Shown here: in pieces, positions 1 to 6,638 of the stretch | How positions within the stretch are numbered: position 1 is the stretch's first letter | How the letters are laid out: every line of letters starts with the position of its first letter | Assembly: GCA_943372725.1 (NCBI GenBank) | Contig: CALRZT010000091.1 | Coordinates: 1 to 14,657 of the forward strand | Direction: 5' to 3' | Source: CAMDHY01 sp943372725 | GTDB lineage: Bacteria; Pseudomonadota; Alphaproteobacteria; Rhizobiales; Segnochrobactraceae | Length of the DNA stretch: 14,657 bases | Made by a program: the position numbers and the translations under genes | Notes under the pieces: generated by a model | Told to the model about the DNA's origin: nothing | Seen by the model: only the letters and a program-made list of their open reading frames with translations | Database searches by the model: none

Positions 1-720
1 GAGCGCGCCGCCGCGGAGTTCCTCGACGACGCGGCCGTGGTGCATGACGAGGACGCGGTCGCAGAAGCGGCCGACGAGATCGAGATTGTGGCTGACGAGG
101 ATCAGGCCCATGCCCCGCCGGGTGACGAGATCGTCGAGGGTGGCGAGCACGCGCGCCGCGACCGTGACGTCGAGGGCGGAGGTGGGTTCGTCGGCGACGA
201 GCACGTCCGGCTCCGGCGCCAGCATCATGGCGATCATCACCCGCTGGCCCATGCCGCCGGAGATCTCGTGCGGATAGCGCCGGTAGACCGCTTCCGGATC
301 GTCGATGCGCACCACCTCCAGGCTCGCGAGCGTGCGGCGGCGGGCCTCGGCGCGGGAGATGCGGTGATGGGCGCGGAAGGTCTCCTCGATCTGCAGGCCG
401 ACGCGCAGCACCGGGTTCAGCGAGTAGCGGGCGTCCTGCAGGATCATGCCGGCGCGCTTGCCGCGGATGTCGCGCCAGCCGCGCGGCGTGAGGCCGAGGA
501 CGCTGCGCCCGCCGATCGAGAGCCGCTCCGCTTCGACGCGGGCGGACGGCGGCACCAGGCCGAGGAGGGCACGGCAGACCGTCGACTTGCCCGAGCCGGA
601 CTCGCCGACGATGCCGAGCCGCTCGCGGCCGAGCGTGAAGGAGACGCCGCGCACGGCCTGCAGCCCGCCGGGGAAGACGACCCGGAGGTCCGACGCCTCC
701 ACTACCGGCGCCGCGCTCAC
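1..720 (-). CDS. Peptide/nickel-type ABC transporter ATP-binding protein, DppD-like (3' end cut off)
   Basis: This is the cytoplasmic ATPase that would power the two permeases encoded just upstream. The 240 visible residues show Walker A GESGSGKST (39-47), the Q-loop glutamine in LQDARYSLNP (Q95), the signature ISGGMGQRV (153-161), Walker B VLVADEPTSALD (173-184) and the switch histidine in SHN (H211). The sequence LQDARYSLNP and the ADEPTSALD block are typical of the dipeptide/oligopeptide/nickel branch (DppD, OppD, NikD). The gene starts with GTG at 720, overlapping the TGA of the DppC-like gene by 4 bases (GTGA), so the two are translationally coupled. Family members are usually about 270-330 residues, so the C-terminal oligopeptide-transporter region lies outside the window. 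A DppF-like second ATPase probably follows. The substrate cannot be read from an ATPase. Confidence 0.95.
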   Translation of the reverse strand, partial: MSAAPVVEASDLRVVFPGGLQAVRGVSFTLGRERLGIVGESGSGKSTVCRALLGLVPPSARVEAERLSIGGRSVLGLTPRGWRDIRGKRAGMILQDARYSLNPVLRVGLQIEETFRAHHRISRAEARRRTLASLEVVRIDDPEAVYRRYPHEISGGMGQRVMIAMMLAPEPDVLVADEPTSALDVTVAARVLATLDDLVTRRGMGLILVSHNLDLVGRFCDRVLVMHHGRVVEELRGGAL

Positions 721-1613
721 GACGACCTCGGATCGAGCACGTCGCGCAGCCCGTCGCCGAGGAGGTTGAAGGCGAGGCTGACGAGGAAGATCGCGGCGCC
801 GGGGATCGTCGCGACCCACCACTGGTCGAGGATGAACTCGCGGCCGGTCGCCACCATCGCCCCCCACTCCGGCATCGGCGGCTGGGCGCCGAGCCCGAGG
901 AAGCCGAGGCCGGCGGCCGTCAGGATGATGCCGGCCATGTCGAGCGTCAGGCGCACGACGAGCGAGGAAACGCAGAGCGGCGCGATGTAGCGCAACAGGA
1001 TGCGCCCCGAGGAGGCGCCCTGCACGATCGCCGCCTGGACGAACTCGGCCTTGCGGATCGTCAGCGTCTCGGCACGGGCGATGCGGGCGAAGGGCGGCCA
1101 GGAGGTGAGCGCGATGGCGATCACCGCATTCTCGATGCCCGGACCGAGGGCCGCGACGAAGGCGAGCGCCAGCACGAGCCGCGGGAAGGCCAGCGCCGCA
1201 TCGGTCAGCCGCGTCAGCACGGTGCCGACGATGCCGCCGACGTAGCCGGAGACGACGCCGACCGCGAGGCCGACCGGCACGACGATGATGCTGACGAGGG
1301 CGACGATCATCAGGGTGATGCGGGCGCCGTAGAGGATGCGGGCGTAGATGTCGCGGCCGAGCTCGTCGGTGCCGAGCCAGTGGGCGGCGCTCGGCGGCTG
1401 CAGGCGCGCGGCGAGATCGGGGGTGATCGGCGACTGGCCGAAGGCGAAGACGGGGGCGAACACCGCGGCGACGACGAGCAAGAGGATGAGAAGGCCGCCG
1501 GCGGCCGCGAGCGGGTTGGCCGCGAGGCGGCGGAGCACGTGTCCCCAGGCGCCGAGGCGCACCGTCATCGCCGTCCCTGTATCAGCCGCGGCTGGCAGGT
1601 CGCCGACGCTCAT
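717..1613 (-). CDS. ABC transporter permease, DppC-like
   Basis: This is the inner-membrane permease subunit of a dipeptide/oligopeptide/nickel-type ABC importer (298 residues, normal for DppC/NikC). A short cytoplasmic N-terminus precedes a first membrane segment at about 36-58. Then comes the family's conserved periplasmic motif GTDELGRDIYARILYGAR (81-98) and further membrane segments at about 100-125, 145-170, 215-240 and 268-286. The EAA loop that contacts the ATPase is at about 190-211 (FVQAAIVQGAS...), and the conserved LGLGAQPPMPEWG block is at 239-251. The ATG at 1613 overlaps the TGA of the DppB-like gene as ATGA, and its own TGA overlaps the GTG of the ATPase. The three transporter genes therefore form one translationally coupled unit. 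The specificity is unknown. Confidence 0.95.
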   Translation of the reverse strand: MSVGDLPAAADTGTAMTVRLGAWGHVLRRLAANPLAAAGGLLILLLVVAAVFAPVFAFGQSPITPDLAARLQPPSAAHWLGTDELGRDIYARILYGARITLMIVALVSIIVVPVGLAVGVVSGYVGGIVGTVLTRLTDAALAFPRLVLALAFVAALGPGIENAVIAIALTSWPPFARIARAETLTIRKAEFVQAAIVQGASSGRILLRYIAPLCVSSLVVRLTLDMAGIILTAAGLGFLGLGAQPPMPEWGAMVATGREFILDQWWVATIPGAAIFLVSLAFNLLGDGLRDVLDPRSS

Positions 1614-2677
1614 CGCCGCGTCCTCGGGTCGAGCAGCCCGTAGGCGGCCTCGGCGGCGGCGTTGAGGACGACGTAGACGATGCCGATGACGAGCACGCCG
1701 CCGAGCACCGCGTTCATGTCGGAGTTGAACAGGCCACGGGTGACGTAGAGGCCGATGCCGGGCCAGGCGAACACCGTCTCGGTTAGTACCGCCCCCTCCA
1801 GCATCGCCCCGTAGGACAGCGCCAGCACGGTGACGAGCGGAACGAGCACGTTGCGGAAGGCGTGGCCCCAGACGATGCGGGTCTCCGACAGGCCCTTCGC
1901 CCGCGCCGTCACCACGTAGTCCTGGCCGAGCTCCTGCAGCATGAAGCCGCGGGTCATGCGGGCGATATAGGCGAGCGTCACGAAGCCGAGCACGCAGGCC
2001 GGCAGCGCAAGGTGGGCGAGCGCGTCGCGGAACGCCTCCATGTCACCGGCAATGAGGGTATCGACCAGGAGCAGGCCGGTGACGGTGGGGACGATGCCCT
2101 CGAAGGCGGGGTCGAAGCGGCCCGGCCCGGCGACCCAGCCGAGCTTCGCGTAGAACAGCAGCAGGCCGACGAGGCCGAGCCAGAAGATCGGCACCGAGTA
2201 GCCGATGAGGCCGAGCACACGGAAGACGTGGTCGACCGCGCGGCCGCGGTGGGTCGCGGCCAGCACCCCCATCGGAATGCCGAGGAAGACGCCGATCAGC
2301 ATCGCCGCGGTGGCGAGCTCGAAGGTCGCCGGGAACACCCGGGCGATGTCGTCGACCACCGGCCGCGACGTCATCGTCGAGACGCCGAGGTCGCCGGTTG
2401 AAAGCGCGCGCAGATAGAGGAGGTATTGCTCGACGATCGGGCGATCGATGCCCATCGCCTCGCGCGTGCGCTCGTAGACCTCGACGCTGGCGCGGTCGCC
2501 GACCACCGCCAGCACCGGGTCGATGGGGACGAGCCGGCCGATGGCGAAGGTCGCGGCGGTGAGGCCGAGGAGCGGGAGCGCCACGGCGGCGACGAGGGCG
2601 AGGGCGCGGCCGAAGCCGCCGACGACGCGCCGCAGGGTGGCGGCCGCAGCGGACGGCGGCGCCACCGCATCTCTCAT
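1610..2677 (-). CDS. ABC transporter permease, DppB-like
   Basis: This is the first permease of the importer (355 residues; DppB-type proteins are usually 305-340). The extra length is partly an alanine-rich N-terminal tail before the first membrane segment (about 26-48). The large periplasmic loop carries the family pattern of proline-rich and YLRAL...GDLGVS sequences (about 75-102). Further segments lie at about 119-141, 155-178, 225-240, 276-298 and 324-346. The EAA motif DYVVTARAKGLSETRIVWGHAFRN (residues 253-276) is clear and matches BPD_transp_1 permeases of the peptide/nickel branch. The segment LTETVFAWPGIGLY (298-311) is also typical. The ATG at 2677 has no strong Shine-Dalgarno sequence. 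The gene follows the aminotransferase after 88 bases that contain a GC hairpin. Confidence 0.94.
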   Translation of the reverse strand: MRDAVAPPSAAAATLRRVVGGFGRALALVAAVALPLLGLTAATFAIGRLVPIDPVLAVVGDRASVEVYERTREAMGIDRPIVEQYLLYLRALSTGDLGVSTMTSRPVVDDIARVFPATFELATAAMLIGVFLGIPMGVLAATHRGRAVDHVFRVLGLIGYSVPIFWLGLVGLLLFYAKLGWVAGPGRFDPAFEGIVPTVTGLLLVDTLIAGDMEAFRDALAHLALPACVLGFVTLAYIARMTRGFMLQELGQDYVVTARAKGLSETRIVWGHAFRNVLVPLVTVLALSYGAMLEGAVLTETVFAWPGIGLYVTRGLFNSDMNAVLGGVLVIGIVYVVLNAAAEAAYGLLDPRTRR

Positions 2678-2722
2678 CGCGCGGCCACCCGCCCGGGTTT
2701 CGATTGCGGGCTCGGGTGCCGG

Positions 2723-2755
2723 CGATCCGACGGCGCGCCGCTCGGCGCGCGATCG
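2723..2755 (-). repeat. Intercistronic GC hairpin between aminotransferase and dppB-like gene
   Basis: An 8-bp perfect inverted repeat, GCGCGCCG and CGGCGCGC with a 2-base centre (2733-2750), is flanked by a second pair, CGATC (2723-2727) and GATCG (2751-2755). In the minus-strand transcript this folds into a strong stem-loop about 16 bases after the aminotransferase stop and 46 bases before the DppB start. There is no U-run, so it is not a classical intrinsic terminator. A role in mRNA processing, stability or partial attenuation between enzyme and transporter genes is inference. Confidence 0.4.
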
Positions 2756-2765
2756 GCCAGTGCCA

Positions 2766-4163
2766 TCACATCAGGCCTTCACGGCGGACGTGGTCGAGGG
2801 TCTCGTCGAGGGCGACGGCGACCACCCGCAGGATCTCGTGGATGTCGGCCTTCTCGACGATCAGCGGCGGCGCGATCGTCAGCGCATCGCCCAGCGCCCG
2901 CAGGATGACGCCGTGTTCCTGGCAACGGCGCTCCAGCACGAGGCCGACGTTGGCGGCCGGCGGGAAGCCCTGCTTGGTCGCCTTGTCCTTGACGATCTCC
3001 AGCGCCGCGACGAGGCCGAGACCGCGCGTCTCGCCGACGAGGGGATGGTCGCCGAGCGCCGCGACGCCGTCCTGCAGAACCGGTGCCATGCGGCGCACGC
3101 GGTTGACGATGTCGAGGTCCTCGTAGATCGCCAGCGTTTCCAGGGCGACCGCGGCGCAGACCGGGTGGCCGGAATAGGTGAAGCCATGGCCGAACACGCC
3201 GATCTTGCTGCTTTCCGACAGGCAGGCCTGCCAGATCGGCTCCGAGATCATCACCGCCGAGATCGGCAGGTAGCCGGACGACAACCCCTTCGCCATCGTC
3301 ATGATGTCGGGCTTCAGGTTGAAGGTGTTGCAGCCGAACAGGTCGCCGAGCCGGCCGAAGCCGCAGATCACCTCGTCGACGACGAACAGCACGTCGTACT
3401 TCTTCAGGACCGCCTGCACCTTGTCGAAATAGGTGGCGGGCGGGACGATGACGCCGCCGGAGCCCATCACCGGCTCGGCGAAGAAGGCGGCGACCGTCTC
3501 CGGACCCTCGGCGAGGATCAGCTTCTCGAGGTTGTCGGCAAGGCGGGTGGCGAAGGCCTCCTCGCACTCGCCGGGCAGGCCGTAGCGCCAGTAGTGCGGG
3601 CAGTCGGTGTGCAGCACGCGGGCGATCGGCAGGTCGAAGTCGGTGTGGTTGCGGGCGAGGCCGGTGAGGCTGCCGGACGCGATGGTGACGCCGTGGTAGC
3701 CGCCGATGCGGCCGATGATCTTCTTCTTCTCCGGCCGGCCGATGGCGTTGTTGTAGTACCAGACGAGCTTCATCGCCGAATCGGCGGCTTCCGAGCCGGA
3801 GTTGGCGAAGAACACCTTCGACATCGGCGACGGCGCCAGCGCCAGGAGCTTCTCGGCGAGCTCGATGCCCGGCTCGTGGCTCTTGAAGCGGAACATGTGG
3901 TAGCTCGACAGCTTCGCCATCTGCTCGGCCGCCGCCTTGACGAGCCGCTCCTGGCCGAAGCCGAGCGAAATCGACCACAGGCCGGAGACGCCCTCGATGT
4001 AGGCGCGGCCGGTGTCGTCATAGACGCGCACGCCCTCGCCGTGGTCGATGACGAGCGGCCCCTCGCGGTCGTGGCGCACGAGGTCGGTCATCGGGTGCAG
4101 AACGCTGCGGCGATCCCGCGACTCGAGGGAGTTCGGCACGGCGAGGAGATCCGACAGAGCCAT
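2766..4163 (-). CDS. Class III (omega) aminotransferase, PLP-dependent
   Basis: This is a cytoplasmic fold-type I aminotransferase that moves an amino group from an omega-amino acid or amine to a keto acid such as pyruvate; the true donor is unknown. The 465-residue length is normal for the family. Visible motifs are the phosphate-cup NSGSEAADSA (121-130), the PLP-ring-contacting GGYHG (154-158), the DEVICGFGR block with the conserved aspartate (D263), the Schiff-base lysine in TMAKGLSSGYLP (K292), and HGFTYSGHP (326-334). Overall it resembles the pyruvate-dependent taurine, GABA and beta-alanine group more than ornithine or GabT types. The ATG at 4163 was chosen because the usual N-terminus fits there. 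An in-frame ATG at 4181 would add six residues (MCGCCV), and neither has a good Shine-Dalgarno sequence. The gene heads the operon with the dpp-like transporter, which suggests that the imported compound or its product is transaminated. Confidence 0.94.
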   Translation of the reverse strand: MALSDLLAVPNSLESRDRRSVLHPMTDLVRHDREGPLVIDHGEGVRVYDDTGRAYIEGVSGLWSISLGFGQERLVKAAAEQMAKLSSYHMFRFKSHEPGIELAEKLLALAPSPMSKVFFANSGSEAADSAMKLVWYYNNAIGRPEKKKIIGRIGGYHGVTIASGSLTGLARNHTDFDLPIARVLHTDCPHYWRYGLPGECEEAFATRLADNLEKLILAEGPETVAAFFAEPVMGSGGVIVPPATYFDKVQAVLKKYDVLFVVDEVICGFGRLGDLFGCNTFNLKPDIMTMAKGLSSGYLPISAVMISEPIWQACLSESSKIGVFGHGFTYSGHPVCAAVALETLAIYEDLDIVNRVRRMAPVLQDGVAALGDHPLVGETRGLGLVAALEIVKDKATKQGFPPAANVGLVLERRCQEHGVILRALGDALTIAPPLIVEKADIHEILRVVAVALDETLDHVRREGLM

Positions 4164-4226
4164 CACACAACATCCGCACATGGGGGTGGCGCCGCATTCG
4201 CGATTGCGTGGCGGGGCCGGGTCGCC

Positions 4227-4255
4227 ATAATCTGATACGTGGATACAAATATCAA
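4227..4255 (-). promoter_or_regulatory. Sigma70-type promoter of the aminotransferase-transporter operon, with embedded dyad
   Basis: On the minus strand a -35 TTGATA (4255-4250) and a -10 GATTAT (4232-4227) are separated by exactly 17 bases. They match 5 of 6 and 4 of 6 of the sigma70 consensus and sit in the only AT-rich patch of this intergenic region. Transcription would start near 4220, giving a leader of about 57 bases to the ATG at 4163. Between and overlapping the two boxes is an inverted repeat, TGATA (4233-4237) and TATCA (4250-4254), and a direct repeat of GATAC at 4234 and 4242. A regulator bound here would block the promoter. The regulator is not identified. Confidence 0.6.
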
Positions 4256-4275
4256 GTCTGCCGATCCTCTCCCTT

Positions 4276-4313
4276 CGGTCGACCGTGATTATCCACCCGG
4301 CGGATCCCGCCGG
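4276..4313 (+). repeat. Palindrome and perfect hairpin in the leader of the SDR gene
   Basis: Two dyads lie close together upstream of the dehydrogenase. One is the perfect 10-bp palindrome CGGTCGACCG at 4276-4285. The other is a perfect 7-bp stem with a 3-base loop, CCGGCGG-ATC-CCGCCGG, at 4297-4313. The second would form a stable hairpin in a plus-strand leader about 34 bases before the Shine-Dalgarno sequence. Either could be an operator or an RNA structure. In DNA this GC-rich such dyads also arise by chance. Confidence 0.35.
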
Positions 4314-4356
4314 AAGCCCCGCACGCAGCCCCCAACTTCGAGTGCCGGAGGTCCCG

Positions 4357-5139
4357 TTGCCCAGCGAAGCCCGTTCGAGCGTTCCTCGTCCGCACCCGCC
4401 GCTCGCCGGCCGCGCCGTCATCGTCACCGGTGCCGCCCGCGGCATCGGCCGTGCCGCCGCCGAGCGCCTCCTCGCCGACGGCGCCAGTGTGGCCCTGTGG
4501 GACCGCGACGCCGACCGGCTCGCCGCAACGGCGGCCGAGCTCGCGGGCCTCGGGCGGGTGACATCGGTCCTCTACGAGCAGTCGTCGCTGGATTCGGTCG
4601 AGGCGGCCGTCGCGGCGACGATGGGCGCGTTCGGGCGCGTCGACGGTCTCGTCAACAACGCCGCCATCGTCGGGCCGACGGTGCCGGTGTGGGAATACCC
4701 GCCGGACGCCTGGGACGCGGTTGTGAGGGTGAACCTCACCGGCGTGTTCTATTGCTGCCGGTCGGTGATCCCGGTGATGCTCGCCGCCGGGCGCGGCCGC
4801 ATCGTCAACGTCGCCTCCGTCGCCGGCAAGGAGGGCAACCCCAACCTCGGCTGCTACAGCGCGGTGAAGGCGGGGGTGATCGCGCTGACGAAGGTGCTCG
4901 GCAAGGAACTCGCCACCAGGGGCGTCCTCGTGAACGCCGTGACCCCGACAGTGACGGAGACCGAACTCATGCACGCCGTCACCCCGGAGATGAACGAGGC
5001 GTTCCTGGCGAAGATCCCGATGCAGCGCTTCTGCAAGCCCGAGGAGGTCGGCGCGATGATCGCCTGGCTGATCTCCGACGAGGTGTCGTTCACCACCGGC
5101 TCCGTGTTCGATCTCTCCGGCGGCCGCACCACCTACTGA
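4357..5139 (+). CDS. Short-chain dehydrogenase/reductase (classical SDR, FabG-like)
   Basis: This is a cytoplasmic NAD(P)-dependent oxidoreductase of the classical SDR family. Counting from the TTG start (260 residues, typical length), the Rossmann motif TGAARGIG is near residue 24, followed by the NNAA motif, the catalytic serine in VASVAGKEG, and the YSAVK catalytic Tyr-x-x-x-Lys, all in the expected order. The C-terminal SFTTGSVFDLSGGRTTY is the usual SDR ending. TTG at 4357 is preferred because GGAGGT (4347-4352) lies just upstream, although the 4-base spacing is short. The frame stays open upstream to an ATG at 4285 that would add 24 low-complexity residues. An acidic residue (WDRDADR) at the end of beta-2 points to NAD rather than NADP. 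The substrate is unknown; sugar, polyol or 3-hydroxyacyl compounds are all possible. The gene is divergent from the aminotransferase operon and may share its control region. Confidence 0.92.
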   Translation: MPSEARSSVPRPHPPLAGRAVIVTGAARGIGRAAAERLLADGASVALWDRDADRLAATAAELAGLGRVTSVLYEQSSLDSVEAAVAATMGAFGRVDGLVNNAAIVGPTVPVWEYPPDAWDAVVRVNLTGVFYCCRSVIPVMLAAGRGRIVNVASVAGKEGNPNLGCYSAVKAGVIALTKVLGKELATRGVLVNAVTPTVTETELMHAVTPEMNEAFLAKIPMQRFCKPEEVGAMIAWLISDEVSFTTGSVFDLSGGRTTY

Positions 5140-5146
5140 CGCGACC

Positions 5147-5578
5147 TCAAGGCTCCCGCCAGGCGGAGATGCGGAAGGCCGGCGGGCCGCTCCCGGCCGG
5201 CAGCACGACCGCTCCGTCGCGGGCCGAGCCGCGCGGCACGAAGTCGAAGACGATCTCGGTCTCGATTTCCTCGCCGTCTGCCCCGGCCGCGCGGGCGACC
5301 ACCGTCACCTCCGCCGCCGTCTGGCCGCCATCGTTGGCGACGCGGAACGGGATCACCCGCGACGGCTCGCCACCGTCCACGGCCTGCAGGTACTCGACGA
5401 GCGGGGTGACCGAGAGCTGCGGCGGGGCGTCGGCGTGCGTCAGCGCCTCGAAGGCGAGACCGCCGATGAGGCCGAGGGCGGCAATCGCGCCGACCGTGGC
5501 GCCGATGATCTCGCTGAGCGGGAGCGCCGCGCGGCCCGTCTCATCGCGGCGGCCGGAGGACGACGATTTCGCCGCCAT
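5147..5578 (-). CDS. TIGR02588 family protein (single-pass membrane, unknown function)
   Basis: This is a 143-residue protein that I recognise as the TIGR02588 type, a conserved family of unknown function that occurs beside TIGR02587 genes. A charged N-terminus (MAAKSSSSGRRDE) is followed by one membrane segment at about 22-46. The rest, with no cysteines, reads as a compact beta-rich domain (PFRVANDGGQTAAEVTVVARAAG...), probably exposed to the periplasm and shaped like an immunoglobulin-type or CARDB-like fold; the fold is inference. Its ATG at 5578 lies 3 bases after the TGA of the TIGR02587 gene, so the two are translationally coupled and likely form one complex. Its stop is only 7 bases from the convergent dehydrogenase stop, leaving no room for a separate terminator. 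Confidence 0.85.
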   Translation of the reverse strand: MAAKSSSSGRRDETGRAALPLSEIIGATVGAIAALGLIGGLAFEALTHADAPPQLSVTPLVEYLQAVDGGEPSRVIPFRVANDGGQTAAEVTVVARAAGADGEEIETEIVFDFVPRGSARDGAVVLPAGSGPPAFRISAWREP

Positions 5579-5581
5579 CGC

Positions 5582-6418
5582 TCAGACCACCAGCCGGGCC
5601 GTCGCCGCCCCGAGGGAGGCGGGAAAGCCGAGGATCGTCGTCATCATCAGGACCTCGCCGAGACCGTTGCCCTCGAGCCGTCCGAACGTCCACAGGATGT
5701 AGAGGCTGACCGCGAGCGCGACGCCATAGCCGGCGAGCGCGTAGCGGATGAACACGCCGGCGAAGCCATGGCCCTCCGGCCAGTCTTCCTGGCCGGCGAA
5801 CTCGACGCGGTAGACGAGGATGTGCAGGAGCGCGAGCGACAGGATCGCGAGCGCCAGCCCGTGCCACGGCGTCGAGAGGTCGGCGATGCGGGCGACCTCG
5901 TCGGTCGGTGCGACGTTGAAGGCAACGAAGACGGCGCCGCCGAACATGACGAACAGCTCGCCGCCATAGGTCGCCGGCGGCTCTTCGGCCTCGTCGTCGT
6001 CTTCCTCCGGCGATCCGCCGCCGAACTGCTTGCGCGCCAGCACCGCCCCGATGCCGGCCGGCACCGTCTGCACGGCCACCATGCCGGCCGCCTCGAGCAG
6101 CGTCGTCTCGGCGCCGAACACGCCGAAGACGGCCAGCATCACCGCCGACACGGCCGCACCGACGGCGAAGGCGGACAGCGCGTCGAGGATGTCGTGCAGC
6201 CAGGTGCGGCCGGAGTGGAAGCCGACCCGGCGGGCGAGGCCGACGAGGAGGGCGAGGCCGACCACCAGGAACAGCGCCAGCCGGCCGCCGTCGATGGAGA
6301 AGCCGAACCACCACATCTCCATCGTCATCAGGAGCGGGAAGGTGAACAGCAGCGCGCCGCCCGCCGAGCGGGCGAGCTCGCGCAGGTAGGAGGCATCCGT
6401 CGCGTCGGTCTCGGTCAT
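5582..6418 (-). CDS. TIGR02587 family integral membrane protein (DUF2391)
   Basis: This is a 278-residue multi-pass inner-membrane protein of the TIGR02587/DUF2391 family, function unknown. Hydrophobic stretches lie at about 20-38, 45-63, 80-102, 108-127, 153-171, 186-204, 220-243 and 254-275, which suggests roughly eight passes. An acidic cytoplasmic or periplasmic loop (SPEEDDDEAEEPP, 136-148) divides the protein into two halves. Family-typical sequences include FTFPLLMTMEMWW (25-37), HDILDALSAFAVG and GGELFVMFGGAVFVAFNVAPTDE. The ATG at 6418 has GGGA about 6 bases upstream, and an upstream open extension lacks such a site and family sequence. It is the first gene of a two-gene cassette with the TIGR02588 gene and is divergent from topoisomerase IB. 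A GGAAC-N17-GGTT element upstream suggests stress control. Confidence 0.88.
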   Translation of the reverse strand: MTETDATDASYLRELARSAGGALLFTFPLLMTMEMWWFGFSIDGGRLALFLVVGLALLVGLARRVGFHSGRTWLHDILDALSAFAVGAAVSAVMLAVFGVFGAETTLLEAAGMVAVQTVPAGIGAVLARKQFGGGSPEEDDDEAEEPPATYGGELFVMFGGAVFVAFNVAPTDEVARIADLSTPWHGLALAILSLALLHILVYRVEFAGQEDWPEGHGFAGVFIRYALAGYGVALAVSLYILWTFGRLEGNGLGEVLMMTTILGFPASLGAATARLVV

Positions 6419-6493
6419 GGGTCCCGCTTCCCCGTGCGGACGCTGCACGACGTCCGGACGGCCGGGGGCTGGCGCTCGCCCCCGCTCAACGAG

Positions 6494-6519
6494 AACCCGC
6501 GACGGGCCACGGGCGTTCC
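6494..6519 (-). promoter_or_regulatory. Candidate EcfG-type (general stress sigma) promoter for the TIGR02587/02588 pair
   Basis: Reading the minus strand, GGAAC (6519-6515) is followed after 17 bases by GGTT (6497-6494). The published alphaproteobacterial EcfG/SigT/RpoE4 consensus is GGAAC-N16-17-CGTT, so there is one mismatch and the GTT core is kept. Transcription would begin near 6487, about 70 bases before the ATG at 6418. It is weaker than the facing site for topoisomerase IB. Confidence 0.45.
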
Positions 6520-6583
6520 CACCGTCCGTCGCTGCGAACAGGCGAGCGGCCCGGCCAGGACGAGTGCCTGGAGAGCAGGCGCG

Positions 6584-6609
6584 GGAACGGCCGGGGCACC
6601 GCCGCCGTT
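6584..6609 (+). promoter_or_regulatory. EcfG-type (general stress sigma) promoter for topoisomerase IB
   Basis: GGAAC (6584-6588) and CGTT (6606-6609) are separated by exactly 17 bases, a full match to the GGAAC-N16-17-CGTT consensus recognised by alphaproteobacterial EcfG sigma factors. The predicted start of transcription, near 6616, lies just over 20 bases before the ATG at 6639, a natural leader length. A 7-bp dyad (6602-6620) covers the -10 element. The sigma factor gene and PhyR/NepR are not in this window. Confidence 0.65.
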
Positions 6610-6620
6610 TCCGACGGCGG
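6602..6620 (+). repeat. Dyad over the -10 element of the topoisomerase IB promoter
   Basis: CCGCCGT (6602-6608) and ACGGCGG (6614-6620) form a perfect 7-bp inverted repeat around TTCCG. It overlaps the CGTT box of the EcfG-like promoter and ends 18 bases before the start codon. If the predicted start site is right, only its second arm would be transcribed, so it would act as a DNA operator rather than as an RNA hairpin. Confidence 0.35.
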
Positions 6621-6638
6621 TAACGGGACGGACGGCCG

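Noticed and set aside
2523..4235. A 570-codon open frame on the plus strand opposite the aminotransferase
   Set aside because: It is rich in Arg, Asp, Gly and His with no domain, and it lies antisense to a gene with complete catalytic motifs. It is an artefact of high third-position GC.
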